64,000 nt of DNA from Vibrio sp. SS-MA-C1-2. GTDB lineage: Bacteria; Pseudomonadota; Gammaproteobacteria; Enterobacterales; Vibrionaceae. Location of the stretch: assembly GCF_021513135.1 (NCBI RefSeq), contig NZ_CP090981.1:2418001-2482000 (forward strand), written 5' to 3'. The position numbers and the translations under genes are program-made. A model generated the notes under the pieces. It was not told the DNA's origin. It made no database searches and saw only the letters and a list, made by a program, of their open reading frames with translations. Below are positions 1-8,987 of this stretch, piece by piece. Positions within the stretch are counted from its first letter, which is position 1. The number at the start of each line of letters is the position of its first letter.

Positions 1-156
1 CAGTATTATCGCTTCAGTTAGCTTATCGGATTGCTCTAACTCAAATGCTTTTGCAACTTGACTAGAAAGACGAGGTGAGAGTTGATCCTGAGCTGTCGCG
101 GGCAATATGACCAATGAGCTAAACAGCAATACGATGGATAGAATGATTTTCTTCAT
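1..156 (-). CDS. TPR-type periplasmic protein of TonB2 operon (partial, N-terminus only)
   Basis: Only the first 52 codons are in the window; the gene runs off the left edge. The translation begins with a classic Sec signal peptide (MKKIILSIVLLFSS, cleavage probably after ATA-Q near residue 22), followed by polar, helix-prone sequence. Its ATG overlaps the tonB stop codon (ATGA), so the two genes are translationally coupled. In Vibrionaceae TonB2 operons the gene after tonB2 encodes a periplasmic tetratricopeptide-repeat protein, and the position and signal peptide fit. The TPR motifs themselves are outside the window, so the family is inferred from context. Confidence 0.6.
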   Translation of the reverse strand, partial: MKKIILSIVLLFSSLVILPATAQDQLSPRLSSQVAKAFELEQSDKLTEAIIL

Positions 157-779
157 TTATTTATCTTAAATTCTAATTTAACCGTTTGTCCGACACGATC
201 TTGTACTTGGCCATCCACAATCATCGGCTGATATTGCCAACGTCTTAAAGCTGACTTTGCTTCACGATCAAATACACGAGTAGGCTCCGCTTCAATAACC
301 TTAATATCTTTCGGTTTACCTTTAACATCAATCGTAAAAGAGAGAATCACATAACCTTCAATTTTACGTTGTAATGCTCTTCTTGGATAACGAGGATTTT
401 GACGATGGAGGGGCATAATCTGCTGGTTTTGACCAATATTCATCGACGTAGGTGCCGTTAAAGAGACGCCCTCAACATCAGTTGATAACGCAATATTTGC
501 CATTTTAATAGGCGATACGGTACTGATCGACTTTTGCTGCTGACTTTGATTCACCGCGGTTGGTATTTCTGGTGTCTCTGGGACTTCAGGCGGCTCTGGA
601 AGTTGGCGATGACGACGAGCAGTTTCACTTTCTGGCTCGATCATCACCAAATCATAACTCAAACGTCCTTTATCTTCAGGAACAGAATGACCACCAAAAT
701 CAACCATCCAACTCATAAAAGAGAAGAGACCAACGGTAAGAACAATGGCTAACGGCAGGCTCAGTAACCAACGAACCAT
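153..779 (-). CDS. tonB: TonB energy-transducing protein (TonB2 type)
   Basis: This is the inner-membrane-anchored periplasmic protein that transmits proton-motive force from ExbB/ExbD to TonB-dependent outer-membrane receptors. The 208-residue protein has an N-terminal membrane anchor (about residues 5-26). A Pro/Glu-rich spacer follows near residues 60-75 (PEPPEVPETPEIP). The C-terminal TonB domain (about 120-208) includes the YPRRALQRKIEGYV segment and ends in VKLEF. The short length is typical of Vibrio TonB2 rather than TonB1. It abuts exbD (stop and start adjacent) and overlaps the following gene by 4 bases, so it is in the middle of an operon. Confidence 0.93.
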   Translation of the reverse strand: MVRWLLSLPLAIVLTVGLFSFMSWMVDFGGHSVPEDKGRLSYDLVMIEPESETARRHRQLPEPPEVPETPEIPTAVNQSQQQKSISTVSPIKMANIALSTDVEGVSLTAPTSMNIGQNQQIMPLHRQNPRYPRRALQRKIEGYVILSFTIDVKGKPKDIKVIEAEPTRVFDREAKSALRRWQYQPMIVDGQVQDRVGQTVKLEFKINK

Positions 780-1183
780 TAGGGTGTCTCCGTCGCAAGC
801 GCTATCTGTTCAATCCCAGCCCCTTTTGCTTGATCCATCACTTCGACAACGGTCCCATTAAAGGCAAGTTTGTCCGCTTGGATCACCATTGACGCTTTTG
901 GCTGTTCAATCAATAATTTTTCTAATGTTGCTTGTACTCGTTCCACATCAACACGGCGTTTATCAATATATATTTCATTATTCGCGGTAATCGCAACGAA
1001 AATCCCCGCTCCTTTTTGACTCACAGAGTGACTCGCTGATGGGCGATTTACTTCTACCCCTGACTCTTTAACAAACGAGCTAGTAACGATAAAGAAAATC
1101 AACATAATAAAGACAATATCTAACATTGACGTCATATCAATATTAGCCTCTTCGTTATCTCTTCGACGTTGACCTAAGCGCAT
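779..1183 (-). CDS. exbD: Biopolymer transport protein ExbD
   Basis: ExbD forms the proton channel with ExbB and energizes TonB. The protein is 134 residues. A charged N-terminus is followed by one transmembrane helix (about residues 20-40) containing the conserved proton-carrying aspartate (Asp22 in DMTSMLDIVFIML) and then a periplasmic domain. The start overlaps the end of the upstream exbB by 10 bases, and the stop abuts tonB, indicating coupled translation in the TonB2 operon. Confidence 0.94.
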   Translation of the reverse strand: MRLGQRRRDNEEANIDMTSMLDIVFIMLIFFIVTSSFVKESGVEVNRPSASHSVSQKGAGIFVAITANNEIYIDKRRVDVERVQATLEKLLIEQPKASMVIQADKLAFNGTVVEVMDQAKGAGIEQIALATETP

Positions 1184-1716
1184 GCATCACTCCTTAATAA
1201 TTTTTCTAATTTGAGTAAGCTGATATGACTCCACTTCGTTAAACGGGAGTAAGCTAACATACCTGATAATGCAGCAACCATTCCTGCCATTGTGGGGATA
1301 GTCGCCATTGAGATTCCTGCAGCCATGAGCCGTGGTTCCGCATTTCCTTGAGCGGCAAGGGTATCAAACACCGTGATCATTCCCGTGACTGTGCCTAATA
1401 ACCCCAGCATAGGACAGAGGCTTAAAAGACATTTTAAAAACTTCAGATGCTGGTTCAGTTGATCTTCTGCTTCACTTAACATCCCATCACGCTGCGCTCT
1501 TGCATACCAAGAGTGATGATCGGTACGTGCTTGCCATTTAGTTATCCAAACTTTTCTATTTTCTGGAAAAGATTTCGAAAAGAAGATCACACGTTCAAAA
1601 ATAATTAGCCAGAAAATAATCACCACAGCCCCAAGCCACCAAAGTATTGGCCCACCTTGATACATAAACGGTAACAAGGCATCGCTATTGGGTAACCATT
1701 GTAAGAGATCGTTCAT
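1174..1716 (-). CDS. exbB: MotA/TolQ/ExbB proton channel protein ExbB (TonB2 system)
   Basis: This is an inner-membrane proton channel subunit partnering ExbD. The 180-residue protein has a hydrophobic segment at about 24-44 and the C-terminal pair of helices with the ExbB/TolQ signature (CPMLGLLGTVTGMITVF at about 97-113, then ISMATIPTMAGMVAAL). Its size matches ExbB2 of vibrios. It lies 2 bases downstream of ttpC and overlaps exbD by 10 bases. Confidence 0.93.
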   Translation of the reverse strand: MNDLLQWLPNSDALLPFMYQGGPILWWLGAVVIIFWLIIFERVIFFSKSFPENRKVWITKWQARTDHHSWYARAQRDGMLSEAEDQLNQHLKFLKCLLSLCPMLGLLGTVTGMITVFDTLAAQGNAEPRLMAAGISMATIPTMAGMVAALSGMLAYSRLTKWSHISLLKLEKLLRSDACA

Positions 1717-1718
1717 CG

Positions 1719-3062
1719 TTACCTACTTAACTGCTTTTCAGCCTGCTCCGCAACTAAACCGACACTTTGTCGCTCTAAAATATGGCGAATCGCATCAACT
1801 TTTGAGCTTAAAACATTATGAAAAAGTAACAGTGGTATTGCGCTGGTTAAACCTAAAACCGTGGTGATTAATGCCATCGAAATTCCCCCTGCCATCACTC
1901 GTGGATCGGCATTACCAAACTCGGTGATCACTTGGAAGGTTTGAATCATTCCGGTTACCGTCCCTAGCAGACCTAACATTGGTGCTAAAGCGGCAATCAG
2001 TTTAACCATACTCAAGCCTTGTTCTAAGTGTTGTTGCTCATCCATCACGCCTTCAAGTAGACGTAATTCAAGGGCTTCAACATGCAATTGCTTCTCTTTT
2101 TGTTTGCTGTCTTGATAAATAGAAAGGATACGTCCCAGTGGGTTGCTCTTATCAGGTTTATCGCTCTGTTTAAGTTGCTTGGTGATCTTTTTCTTGGTTG
2201 CCGCAAGTACGACAAAACGGTAAACAGCAATAACCATTCCAATAATAAATAGACCCACAATGATCTTACCGACGATACCACCATGCTCAAAACGCTGTGC
2301 TAACGTTGGTTTTGAAGCTTGCTGACGATAAAGGTCGCCACGGCTTGGATCAATGACCATTGCTTGTTGACCAGAAACTAGCGTCTGAACTTGCTGCTGA
2401 GTTTGTGTATCCTCTGGTAATTTAGGATAATCAGAGGCCAATTCACCATTCCAACTCACCACACCATGATCAGAAAGCAGTGCAAAATTACCTATTCTCG
2501 TCACTGATTGATCGGTAATCTGACCTTGACCATTGACGTAAGGAACCGTTAAATTTTGGTAATTACCACTGCTCTTTATTTGAGCTTCAAACGCCTGCCA
2601 TAAACCGTAAAGTTGAGGGAGTGAAGGTAAGGTTTTTGCGGCAACAACCTCATCAACCATCATTAATTGCGGTTGTTGAGTTGAACTCGCGACAGACTGA
2701 CTGATCTCATGTTGCAAGGATTTAGCGGATTGTCGAACCACACCAAATAGTTCGCCTAAACTTCCCGTCTCTAAATGAAGTTGTTTCTCTTTATCTGCTA
2801 AAGTCTCTTCATTTTGACTAAATTGACGACTCAATTCGGCAATCGCTTTATCTAATGCTTTTTTCTGCTCTTCTAATCTATCTTTGGTCGATTGAAGTGC
2901 TTTTTCTTCAGTTTTAAAGCGGGCAACCCTCTGCTGATCATGCTGTTTCTGTTGCTGTTGAGCCTCTTTTGCTAAAGGTGCGATCTCTGCGTTATCGTTC
3001 GCGTATGAAGGCATCGAAAATAATGAAGCCAACAATATCAAAACTAATGAATATAGGCGCAT
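1719..3062 (-). CDS. ttpC: TtpC-type ExbB-like protein of the TonB2 system
   Basis: TtpC is an extended ExbB homologue that is known to be required for TonB2-dependent iron transport in Vibrio. The 447-residue protein starts with a signal peptide (ends near SMPSYA). A long periplasmic, Gln/Glu-rich coiled coil spans roughly residues 25-115 and a further periplasmic region extends to about 260. The C-terminal ExbB/MotA domain carries the repeated LGLLGTVTGMIQTF signature near 355-370. The double arrangement (TtpC plus short ExbB) is characteristic of the Vibrionaceae TonB2 operon. It starts 1 base after the DUF3450 gene ends. Confidence 0.92.
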   Translation of the reverse strand: MRLYSLVLILLASLFSMPSYANDNAEIAPLAKEAQQQQKQHDQQRVARFKTEEKALQSTKDRLEEQKKALDKAIAELSRQFSQNEETLADKEKQLHLETGSLGELFGVVRQSAKSLQHEISQSVASSTQQPQLMMVDEVVAAKTLPSLPQLYGLWQAFEAQIKSSGNYQNLTVPYVNGQGQITDQSVTRIGNFALLSDHGVVSWNGELASDYPKLPEDTQTQQQVQTLVSGQQAMVIDPSRGDLYRQQASKPTLAQRFEHGGIVGKIIVGLFIIGMVIAVYRFVVLAATKKKITKQLKQSDKPDKSNPLGRILSIYQDSKQKEKQLHVEALELRLLEGVMDEQQHLEQGLSMVKLIAALAPMLGLLGTVTGMIQTFQVITEFGNADPRVMAGGISMALITTVLGLTSAIPLLLFHNVLSSKVDAIRHILERQSVGLVAEQAEKQLSR

Positions 3063-3842
3063 TTATTGAACGTCCTTAATCTGAAAAACAGGCAATGAAA
3101 CTGGAAGAGAAATTAACGCTGGAGAGGCTTGTTTATTAGCAATCGCAAATGCATTATCAATTTCTGGTGCAAATTGATTATCTAATGGCAACCACTGTTG
3201 GCTATCAGTATCCCAGCTCCAATAGTTTTGATGATCTAAACTGCGGGCGACTAACGCTAAACGTCCAACATAAAGTTGCTCGACTTCAATGCCCTCATTA
3301 ATCGCCACTTCTGAACGATAAGTTCCCATTTTAATGCCGTAATCCAATTCAATTTCATACGCTTCTAAAATACGGCGATACTTCTCAGCATCACTGACAT
3401 CTGACGCTAACATTAATTGGTTTAATTCATCTAAACGTGCCAAACGAAGTTGAATACGAATCGGCTTATCTTGCTTAATCTCCGTTTCGAGCCCTTCAAG
3501 CATTTTATACATCAATGGTACAACGCCCTGCTTTGTTTGGTTAATCTCGACCAATTGTTGATCGATACTGTCCATTTCTTGTTGTTGACTTTCAACAAGT
3601 GCAGATAAATGATTTTTATAAATGGTTAAATCGGCAACTTGTTGTTCTAATGCGGTAATTTCTGACTTCAATTCAAACGCTTTATCACTGCTTTTATTAA
3701 CCTTTTGTTGGCTATTCGCACTATTCTTTATTGTTTGAATCTCAATGCTTTGTGCTTTATCTAAATCAGTTGCGGTAACAGGTGCAACCCATCCCACCAA
3801 TAACAGTGGAGATAATAAGGTATAAATCGGAAGTTTCTTCAT
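3063..3842 (-). CDS. DUF3450 periplasmic coiled-coil protein, first gene of TonB2 operon
   Basis: The 259-residue protein has an N-terminal signal peptide (cleavage after about residue 24, VTA-T). A strong coiled coil at about 35-115 (heptad-like ELKSEITALEQQVADL) precedes a globular C-terminal half. DUF3450 proteins are regularly the first gene of TtpC/ExbB2/ExbD2/TonB2 operons. Their exact biochemical role is not established, and a role in assembling the periplasmic part of the TtpC complex is an inference. It is the promoter-proximal gene, with a Fur-box-like site about 180 bp upstream. Confidence 0.82.
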   Translation of the reverse strand: MKKLPIYTLLSPLLLVGWVAPVTATDLDKAQSIEIQTIKNSANSQQKVNKSSDKAFELKSEITALEQQVADLTIYKNHLSALVESQQQEMDSIDQQLVEINQTKQGVVPLMYKMLEGLETEIKQDKPIRIQLRLARLDELNQLMLASDVSDAEKYRRILEAYEIELDYGIKMGTYRSEVAINEGIEVEQLYVGRLALVARSLDHQNYWSWDTDSQQWLPLDNQFAPEIDNAFAIANKQASPALISLPVSLPVFQIKDVQ

Positions 3843-4024
3843 TTTTTATTTCAGCCTACGATTTCTAATCGTCAAAATAGGTATTAAAATTATATACTCA
3901 CCGAACATTATCACGATTACAGCTTATTGCTACAATACAATTATTTTTGATCTATATTCGATTTGTTTTAAATCCTCGTCAATAATACATGAAAATAAAC
4001 CAGAAAAGCAATGATAATACAAAT

Positions 4025-4043
4025 AATAATGATTATCATATAG
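4025..4043. promoter_or_regulatory. Fur-box-like operator
   Basis: AATAATGATTATCATATAG matches the 19-bp Fur consensus at 13 of 19 positions, including the core ATAATGAT and ATCAT. It lies in the divergent region between two gene sets that are typically iron-repressed (TonB2 operon and ViuB-like reductase). An overlapping ATGATAAT just upstream (4011-4018) may extend the site. Confidence 0.6.
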
Positions 4044-4213
4044 ACAAGTAATCAAATTGTCATTAAGATACGATAAAAAGTAACAATATCTCCATCTAAT
4101 TCAATAATATATTTGAGATAAACCTGACTTACTTGCTATCGATTCAAAAAATGATTGGCATTGTTTTTATACCTTTCATACTTGAATAAATTTAGGTCTA
4201 CACTGATATCATC

Positions 4214-4292
4214 GACCCAAATTAATTGGATTGGTTAGTAGGCGTGAATGAATACAGCCAACAACCTAGCAGCTTCAAGTAACAAGGGGATA
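4214..4292 (+). repeat. ERIC/IRU element, short degenerate copy
   Basis: About 79 bp long. It retains the ERIC outer segments (AATTGGATTGGTTAGTAGGCG and CAGCCAACAACCTAGCAGCTTCAAGTAA split by an internal deletion) but has lost the exact TATAC terminus on the left. Confidence 0.65.
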
Positions 4293-4347
4293 AATATATC
4301 ATCAAGCTGAACATATTGGATAATCATTAGCCTTAAGAGGATTTCCT

Positions 4348-5148
4348 GTGAATCAAAAACGAAAAAAGCCCGCTCCAAAGCACCTAACTGTGACTCACAC
4401 TGAACAGATCACGCCCAATATGCAAAGGGTTCGATTACAGGGTGATGATTTGACCAAGTTCTCCCTCGATTGTGAGGGCGGTTATATCAAGTTGTTATTT
4501 ACGTCAGAAGGAAGCACTGATCTTTCAACATTAAGTGAAGGTGATAAACCACTGATGAGAACTTATACTGTCCGCAGATTTGATCCTGACGCATTAATGA
4601 TTGAACTGGATCTTGTTCGTCATATCACCACTGATGCCCTTTGTGGTTTTGGTGCTCGCTGGGCTGCGGATGTAAAAGTCGGCGATAATGTTAATGTCTT
4701 TGGTCCTGGCCTGCGCAGTGAACTAAACAAAGAGGCAGATTGGTTCTTTATGACTGCCGATATGACAGCCCTCCCCGCATTAACCAAAGAATTAATTCAC
4801 TTACCGGCTGATGCTAAAGGTTATGCCGTTATTAAAGTGCTCGAAGAACAGGATATTCAAACAATTCCAGCACCAGAAGGCGTTCAAGTTATTTGGCTAA
4901 CCGCTGAACAATCATTAGCAGAAAAAGCGCGTGAACTAGCTTGGTTAGAAGGACAAGTTTCTGTCTGGTCAGCGTGTGAATTTAGCTCAATGAGAGAGCT
5001 AAGAACCTACTTTAGAAATGAAAAAGAGGTCGATCGTGAATTTATCTACATTAGCAGTTATTGGAAACAGGGCGTCACAGAAGATGGCCATAAAGTCATT
5101 AAGCGACAAGATGCTGAAGAGCAAGAAGCCGAAGAAAATGGTGAATAA
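4348..5148 (+). CDS. Siderophore-interacting protein (ViuB-like ferric-siderophore reductase)
   Basis: Members of this FAD-binding family reduce or release iron from imported ferric siderophores in the cytoplasm. The 266-residue protein has the FAD-binding barrel with the RTYTVRRF motif (about residues 71-78) and the C-terminal SIP domain with VWSACEFSSMRELRTYF (about 211-227), ending in an acidic tail. GTG start at 4348 is supported by AAGAGG seven bases upstream. It is divergent from the TonB2 operon across a Fur-like site. It ends before an ERIC element and a strong terminator. Confidence 0.88.
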   Translation: MNQKRKKPAPKHLTVTHTEQITPNMQRVRLQGDDLTKFSLDCEGGYIKLLFTSEGSTDLSTLSEGDKPLMRTYTVRRFDPDALMIELDLVRHITTDALCGFGARWAADVKVGDNVNVFGPGLRSELNKEADWFFMTADMTALPALTKELIHLPADAKGYAVIKVLEEQDIQTIPAPEGVQVIWLTAEQSLAEKARELAWLEGQVSVWSACEFSSMRELRTYFRNEKEVDREFIYISSYWKQGVTEDGHKVIKRQDAEEQEAEENGE

Positions 5149-5155
5149 GTTAATA

Positions 5156-5283
5156 TATACACAAAATAATTGGAATTGCTAGTAGGCGGCAAGTGAGTGA
5201 GGCCCCATGAGTATAGGTGTACTATATGATTGGGGCGAATGAGCGTAGCCAACAACCTAGCAACTTCAAGTAAGAAGGGTATA
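5156..5283 (+). repeat. ERIC/IRU element, full length
   Basis: This is a 128-bp copy running from TATACACAAAATAATTGG to AAGAAGGGTATA. The ends and the central inverted arms (GGCCCCATGAGTATAGG ... TGATTGGGGCGAATGAGCG) are typical of the imperfectly palindromic ERIC consensus. It is located directly after the siderophore-interacting protein gene. Confidence 0.9.
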
Positions 5284-5347
5284 AAAAGAGCAGCAAATAT
5301 TAACTCACTTTCTTAATTAAAAGTGAATTAAATCGCTGCTCTTTTAT
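5284..5347 (+). terminator. Rho-independent terminator after siderophore-interacting protein
   Basis: The outer stem AAAAGAGCAGC (5284-5294) pairs with GCTGCTCTTTT (5335-5345). An inner stem of TTAACTCACTTT with AAAGTGAATTAA lies inside it. The hairpin is followed by T-rich sequence on the plus strand; because it is flanked by A runs on the left, it can also serve the convergent phosphorylase gene. Confidence 0.75.
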
Positions 5348-5386
5348 TTACTCAGGTTCAAACCTGTTACATTAGCTTCTATTTAA

Positions 5387-8300
5387 TTAAAAAAGCTGCT
5401 CAGGATTAAAGTTAACAACTAGCTTATTCAGAGTAAACTGTCGATTAAAGATCTGCTCACTCACTGCTCGAGATAACTGATAATCAGACTGCTGAGTAAC
5501 CAGACCCTCATTATCATAAATCTCAACGCCATAAGGCTTCTCCGGATTAAATGTATAAACAATTGGCGTCTGACAGAATGTAAATCCTAACTCATTCTGG
5601 TGCAGCGGTAGCTGGTTAAATCCTTTGCTTGGTGCTGCGTAAATAAAAGTTTCATCATCCACTAACAGTTCACTTCTTTGTAGAAGACCAAGGCTAAACT
5701 TAATTACCCCCTGTTCAACATAAAGACCAAGCTCAGAAAAACGAGTTAAGATCTCTTCTTTTACCTGCCCTGTCATTCCTGGTTGTTGCGCACCCGCTTG
5801 TTTTGGTGTGTGCGAATAAGGGTCGGTTGGGAATGCACCATACTCTAATGGTGTTTTATTAAAGCTAATTCCAGCACGAACACGATAATAGAGATCACGT
5901 AAGCGGTTAATTGTTTCTGTTGATTCTTGCTGCTCAACTGCATCGTTATAAGCTTCTTGGCTCGCCAACAATAACTTAGACACCATATGCCAATAGATAC
6001 AACCTAACCCTTCATAACCAAACATCGTCCCAGAACGACCAGTAAATGACTGATGGTTAAAGATCACTTCATAGAGATCACAAATCTGCTCGCTAACCGG
6101 CTCACTGAATTCTGAGTAATCACCCTTCGCTTTCTCTAACGCTTTTTTAAGGTGCTTCGCATTTTCAAATGAGGCATTGAAATAGATATCACCATTGATT
6201 GCTTGAGAAATAACTCGTGGATCGTTTTTCTCTAGCATCGCCACCAGCAGTGGATTTTCATTCACTTGCTGCTGAGTCAAACGATTCTTATCTTGGAAGT
6301 GAGTTAAATCGCGATCTGGATAGAGCATAAAGCTCTGTTGATCTTGACGATAAATATCACTCGCGAACAAGGTTTCTAATAATTCAATACTCTGTTCAGC
6401 ATTGAGATAACCAGAACTTAGTACCGAAACCTGACCTTCTAACATAGGATAAAGCTCAGAAACCGAGATCTCTGGTTGTTTAAAGTCCGCGATATTATAC
6501 GCATTATACATGCCATCTTGACGTTTATTTACCGCAATAGTTTCATCGATTAGCGATAAACTCACATCACACAAAGTAAGGATTTGAGCTGAAGTGACCG
6601 TTTTCTTACCACTAAATTGCTCCTGTTGATAAATCGTTTCACGGTACTGCTCGCCCACTTCACCCAATTGATGTAGCAGCTCGGTACGTAGAGGATCAGA
6701 AATACCATTAGTCTGCATTTTTTGATCCGCAGCACTCAACGTCTTAATGGTTTCCGTTAACCATTGTGCCACTTCTGACGATAGTGGGTACTCTGACTCA
6801 CTCTGATAAAGTGCTTTAATAAACTTCAAATAACGACGAATATAGTACAGCGTCACCATCGATAAACCATTACCGACAATCGCGTTATTGGCATCATTCC
6901 ACTCAGGACGTTGAGTATTTAGCCAAATTCCGCCACCAAGAACAAAGTTGCTCATTTTAGATAAGAGTGGAACTAACAGTTTTTCAGTTAGGTTGACTTG
7001 ATAGACAGAATTATCCGCATTAAGAAGTAAACGCGCATCACTCCCTAACTCTTTCTCTAATGCCTCGATCTTTAACTGTTTTTGATCATTAAAGTTAACC
7101 GTATCTTTTGGATCATCAAGCAACGCTTTAAAGCCTTTGATCTCATAAGGCACGTTCGCATAAGCAAAGATATCTTCTGCCAATAACGTTTGCAGACGCG
7201 CAGGGTTAAACTTCTTCGACAACTCTAAAAACTTGAGTAAGTAGATGATCTGGTGATCACCCCAATAACCGATGTTACTCCACGGATCATCAGGTTCAAG
7301 CAGTTCCCAATCGATCCCTTCTTTGGTAATACGGTATGGGTTATAACCATCAATGGTTGAGGCGTTAACAAATTTAGCAATAAACGACTCAATAAAGTTT
7401 GGATAACTGACGGCTAATGCTTCCCAGTTTTGGAAAATATCACGCCAGTTTCCTTGATAAGAGAGTTTTCTGTCTCCCTGCTCATCTTTGACTTTAATCT
7501 CAAAATGGTTCCAAGGGCGACTTGGGTCACCATGTCGACGACCAAAAGTTAACGGCAGATACTCAAATACCACACGAGTTAATTGGTTATCTTGCTGTTG
7601 CTGTGCCCACTCAAGTAGCGCCGAATAAGAGAGTGTCTCATCCAGTTGCGATAACGCGTGTTGATAACGTTCGAACAGAGGTTTATTGAGCACATTAATG
7701 GTTTTCAGTAGATCCGAACGATCGATCTGATACTGATTTAAGCTTACGCCACCACGTAAGTTATTAAACAGAACATTAGCATAGTGGTGCACCGTGGTCT
7801 CTTGATCATTGGTGGTTTGTAGCCCATCGGTTGTTGCCATGAAGCGTAACAGCTCTTCTTGATTCTCGGCTACCGACTTAACAATGCGATCCGTTAATTG
7901 TTGCGTCTCTTGCAACTCATTTTCAAGCGCAATAATATCCGAATGAGACTGATTAACATCAGCAACAATCTGCCACTCTTTCTGTTGTTTCGCCGCTAAT
8001 TCAAAGTTAAAGTTCAATAAAAATGCGCCACGAACACCTTTAGTTAAGGTTTCAGCCGTGACGTCAGCACCACGATTAAAACCTTTCACTTGCTGGCTAG
8101 AAAGAAGAATCGCTTGAGCTTCTGTCGACGTAGTGAAAACCGTCGTTGCCAACATAGATTCAGCAGGTTCTGCTTTATCACTTAGCTTGGCATACATGCT
8201 ATAAATCGCTAATGCACTTTCAGCGCGACGCTCATTCCACTTATAAGCATCCACCAGCGCACTGCGGTCATTCATTGCGCTTAATGGTGCATCTGTCGGC

Positions 8301-8818
8301 AGTAAATTTTGTAAACCATCAAGAATATCGATAGTTGTGGTTTCAGTTCCTTCATTAATTAGCGTCGATGTGCGAACAAAACCATACTTTTCACTGCTCG
8401 CCCACTGATAACGGAACGTCACCGCTAAATCATGGTTTTTCTCTTCATAAATAATCTTATCACCTGCGCTATTTTTATATAAATTGCGCTCCAGTGAGTA
8501 GATACCATCATGATGATGATTAAAAGGTTGCCACTTCTTAACACCGTGTTGCTGGGTAACCTTCAGTGTGGTGTAACTGCCGGTATTGTTGCTGCTTTCA
8601 TGGATATAATCCACAGACTTATAAGGAAACAGTGCGAACTCAGGCTTTACACGTCCTGCTGTTAAAGAACCTGATGATGAAAGAAACATCCAGTGATCAT
8701 CTGATGATACTAAACTAATAAAAAATGGAGGCATCTCATCATAATTTTTGATGATATAGAAACGCTCGTCATTTAATTGAATAAAACTTCCTGAAACCGA
8801 TCTATTTTCAATGGTCAT
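5387..8818 (-). CDS. GH94-like glycoside phosphorylase (GH149/GH161-type, probable beta-glucan phosphorylase)
   Basis: This is a very large cytoplasmic protein (about 1143 residues, no signal peptide). The N-terminal beta-sandwich region contains HWMFLSSSGSLTAGR (about 43-57) and the central (alpha/alpha)6 domain contains NWRDIFQNWEAL and EPDDPWSNIGYWGDHQ. EWNDANN resembles the catalytic Asp motif (DWND) of GH94 phosphorylases. Length and motifs fit the GH149/GH161 beta-1,3-glucan phosphorylases, which split oligoglucosides with phosphate to give glucose 1-phosphate. It is the last gene of an ABC sugar-import operon, so it probably acts on the imported oligosaccharide. The start is placed at the ATG at 8818 (AGG seven bases upstream) rather than at an upstream TTG at 8836. 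Family assignment is by motif memory only. Confidence 0.6.
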   Translation of the reverse strand: MTIENRSVSGSFIQLNDERFYIIKNYDEMPPFFISLVSSDDHWMFLSSSGSLTAGRVKPEFALFPYKSVDYIHESSNNTGSYTTLKVTQQHGVKKWQPFNHHHDGIYSLERNLYKNSAGDKIIYEEKNHDLAVTFRYQWASSEKYGFVRTSTLINEGTETTTIDILDGLQNLLPTDAPLSAMNDRSALVDAYKWNERRAESALAIYSMYAKLSDKAEPAESMLATTVFTTSTEAQAILLSSQQVKGFNRGADVTAETLTKGVRGAFLLNFNFELAAKQQKEWQIVADVNQSHSDIIALENELQETQQLTDRIVKSVAENQEELLRFMATTDGLQTTNDQETTVHHYANVLFNNLRGGVSLNQYQIDRSDLLKTINVLNKPLFERYQHALSQLDETLSYSALLEWAQQQQDNQLTRVVFEYLPLTFGRRHGDPSRPWNHFEIKVKDEQGDRKLSYQGNWRDIFQNWEALAVSYPNFIESFIAKFVNASTIDGYNPYRITKEGIDWELLEPDDPWSNIGYWGDHQIIYLLKFLELSKKFNPARLQTLLAEDIFAYANVPYEIKGFKALLDDPKDTVNFNDQKQLKIEALEKELGSDARLLLNADNSVYQVNLTEKLLVPLLSKMSNFVLGGGIWLNTQRPEWNDANNAIVGNGLSMVTLYYIRRYLKFIKALYQSESEYPLSSEVAQWLTETIKTLSAADQKMQTNGISDPLRTELLHQLGEVGEQYRETIYQQEQFSGKKTVTSAQILTLCDVSLSLIDETIAVNKRQDGMYNAYNIADFKQPEISVSELYPMLEGQVSVLSSGYLNAEQSIELLETLFASDIYRQDQQSFMLYPDRDLTHFQDKNRLTQQQVNENPLLVAMLEKNDPRVISQAINGDIYFNASFENAKHLKKALEKAKGDYSEFSEPVSEQICDLYEVIFNHQSFTGRSGTMFGYEGLGCIYWHMVSKLLLASQEAYNDAVEQQESTETINRLRDLYYRVRAGISFNKTPLEYGAFPTDPYSHTPKQAGAQQPGMTGQVKEEILTRFSELGLYVEQGVIKFSLGLLQRSELLVDDETFIYAAPSKGFNQLPLHQNELGFTFCQTPIVYTFNPEKPYGVEIYDNEGLVTQQSDYQLSRAVSEQIFNRQFTLNKLVVNFNPEQLF

Positions 8819-8842
8819 ATATAAACCTAAATACAATATTCT

Positions 8843-8925
8843 TATACCCTGCTAACTTTATGTTGCTAGCTTGTTGGCTCTGTTCATTTCCCGCCTACCA
8901 GCAACGCTATTTACTTTGGGCATAT
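8843..8925 (-). repeat. ERIC/IRU element, internally deleted
   Basis: This is an 83-bp copy in the orientation TATACCCTGCTAACTTTATG ... TACTTTGGGCATAT. It contains the GTTGCTAGCTTGTTGGCT and GCCTACCAGCAACG arms but lacks the central GGGG-containing segment. It lies between the ABC ATPase and phosphorylase genes, so it would be inside the polycistronic transcript. Confidence 0.8.
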
Positions 8926-8987
8926 TTATAATTAATTTTTTAAACAATGAGTTAAGTAAAGGAGAGCTCTCCCCCTCCTTTAATTAT

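Larger units (their letters stand above)
3843..4347. other. Divergent intergenic region between TonB2 operon and siderophore-interacting protein
   Basis: This 505-bp AT-rich region separates two divergently transcribed iron-uptake units. It holds a Fur-box-like sequence (4025-4043), a degenerate short ERIC element (about 4214-4292) and, just before the GTG at 4348, a good Shine-Dalgarno AAGAGG (4335-4340). No open reading frame or RNA gene was recognised in it. Confidence 0.7.

Noticed and set aside
5058-5255. Minus-strand frame across the ERIC after the siderophore-interacting protein gene
   Set aside because: It is a shadow of the coding end plus ERIC sequence; no family resemblance or ribosome binding site.
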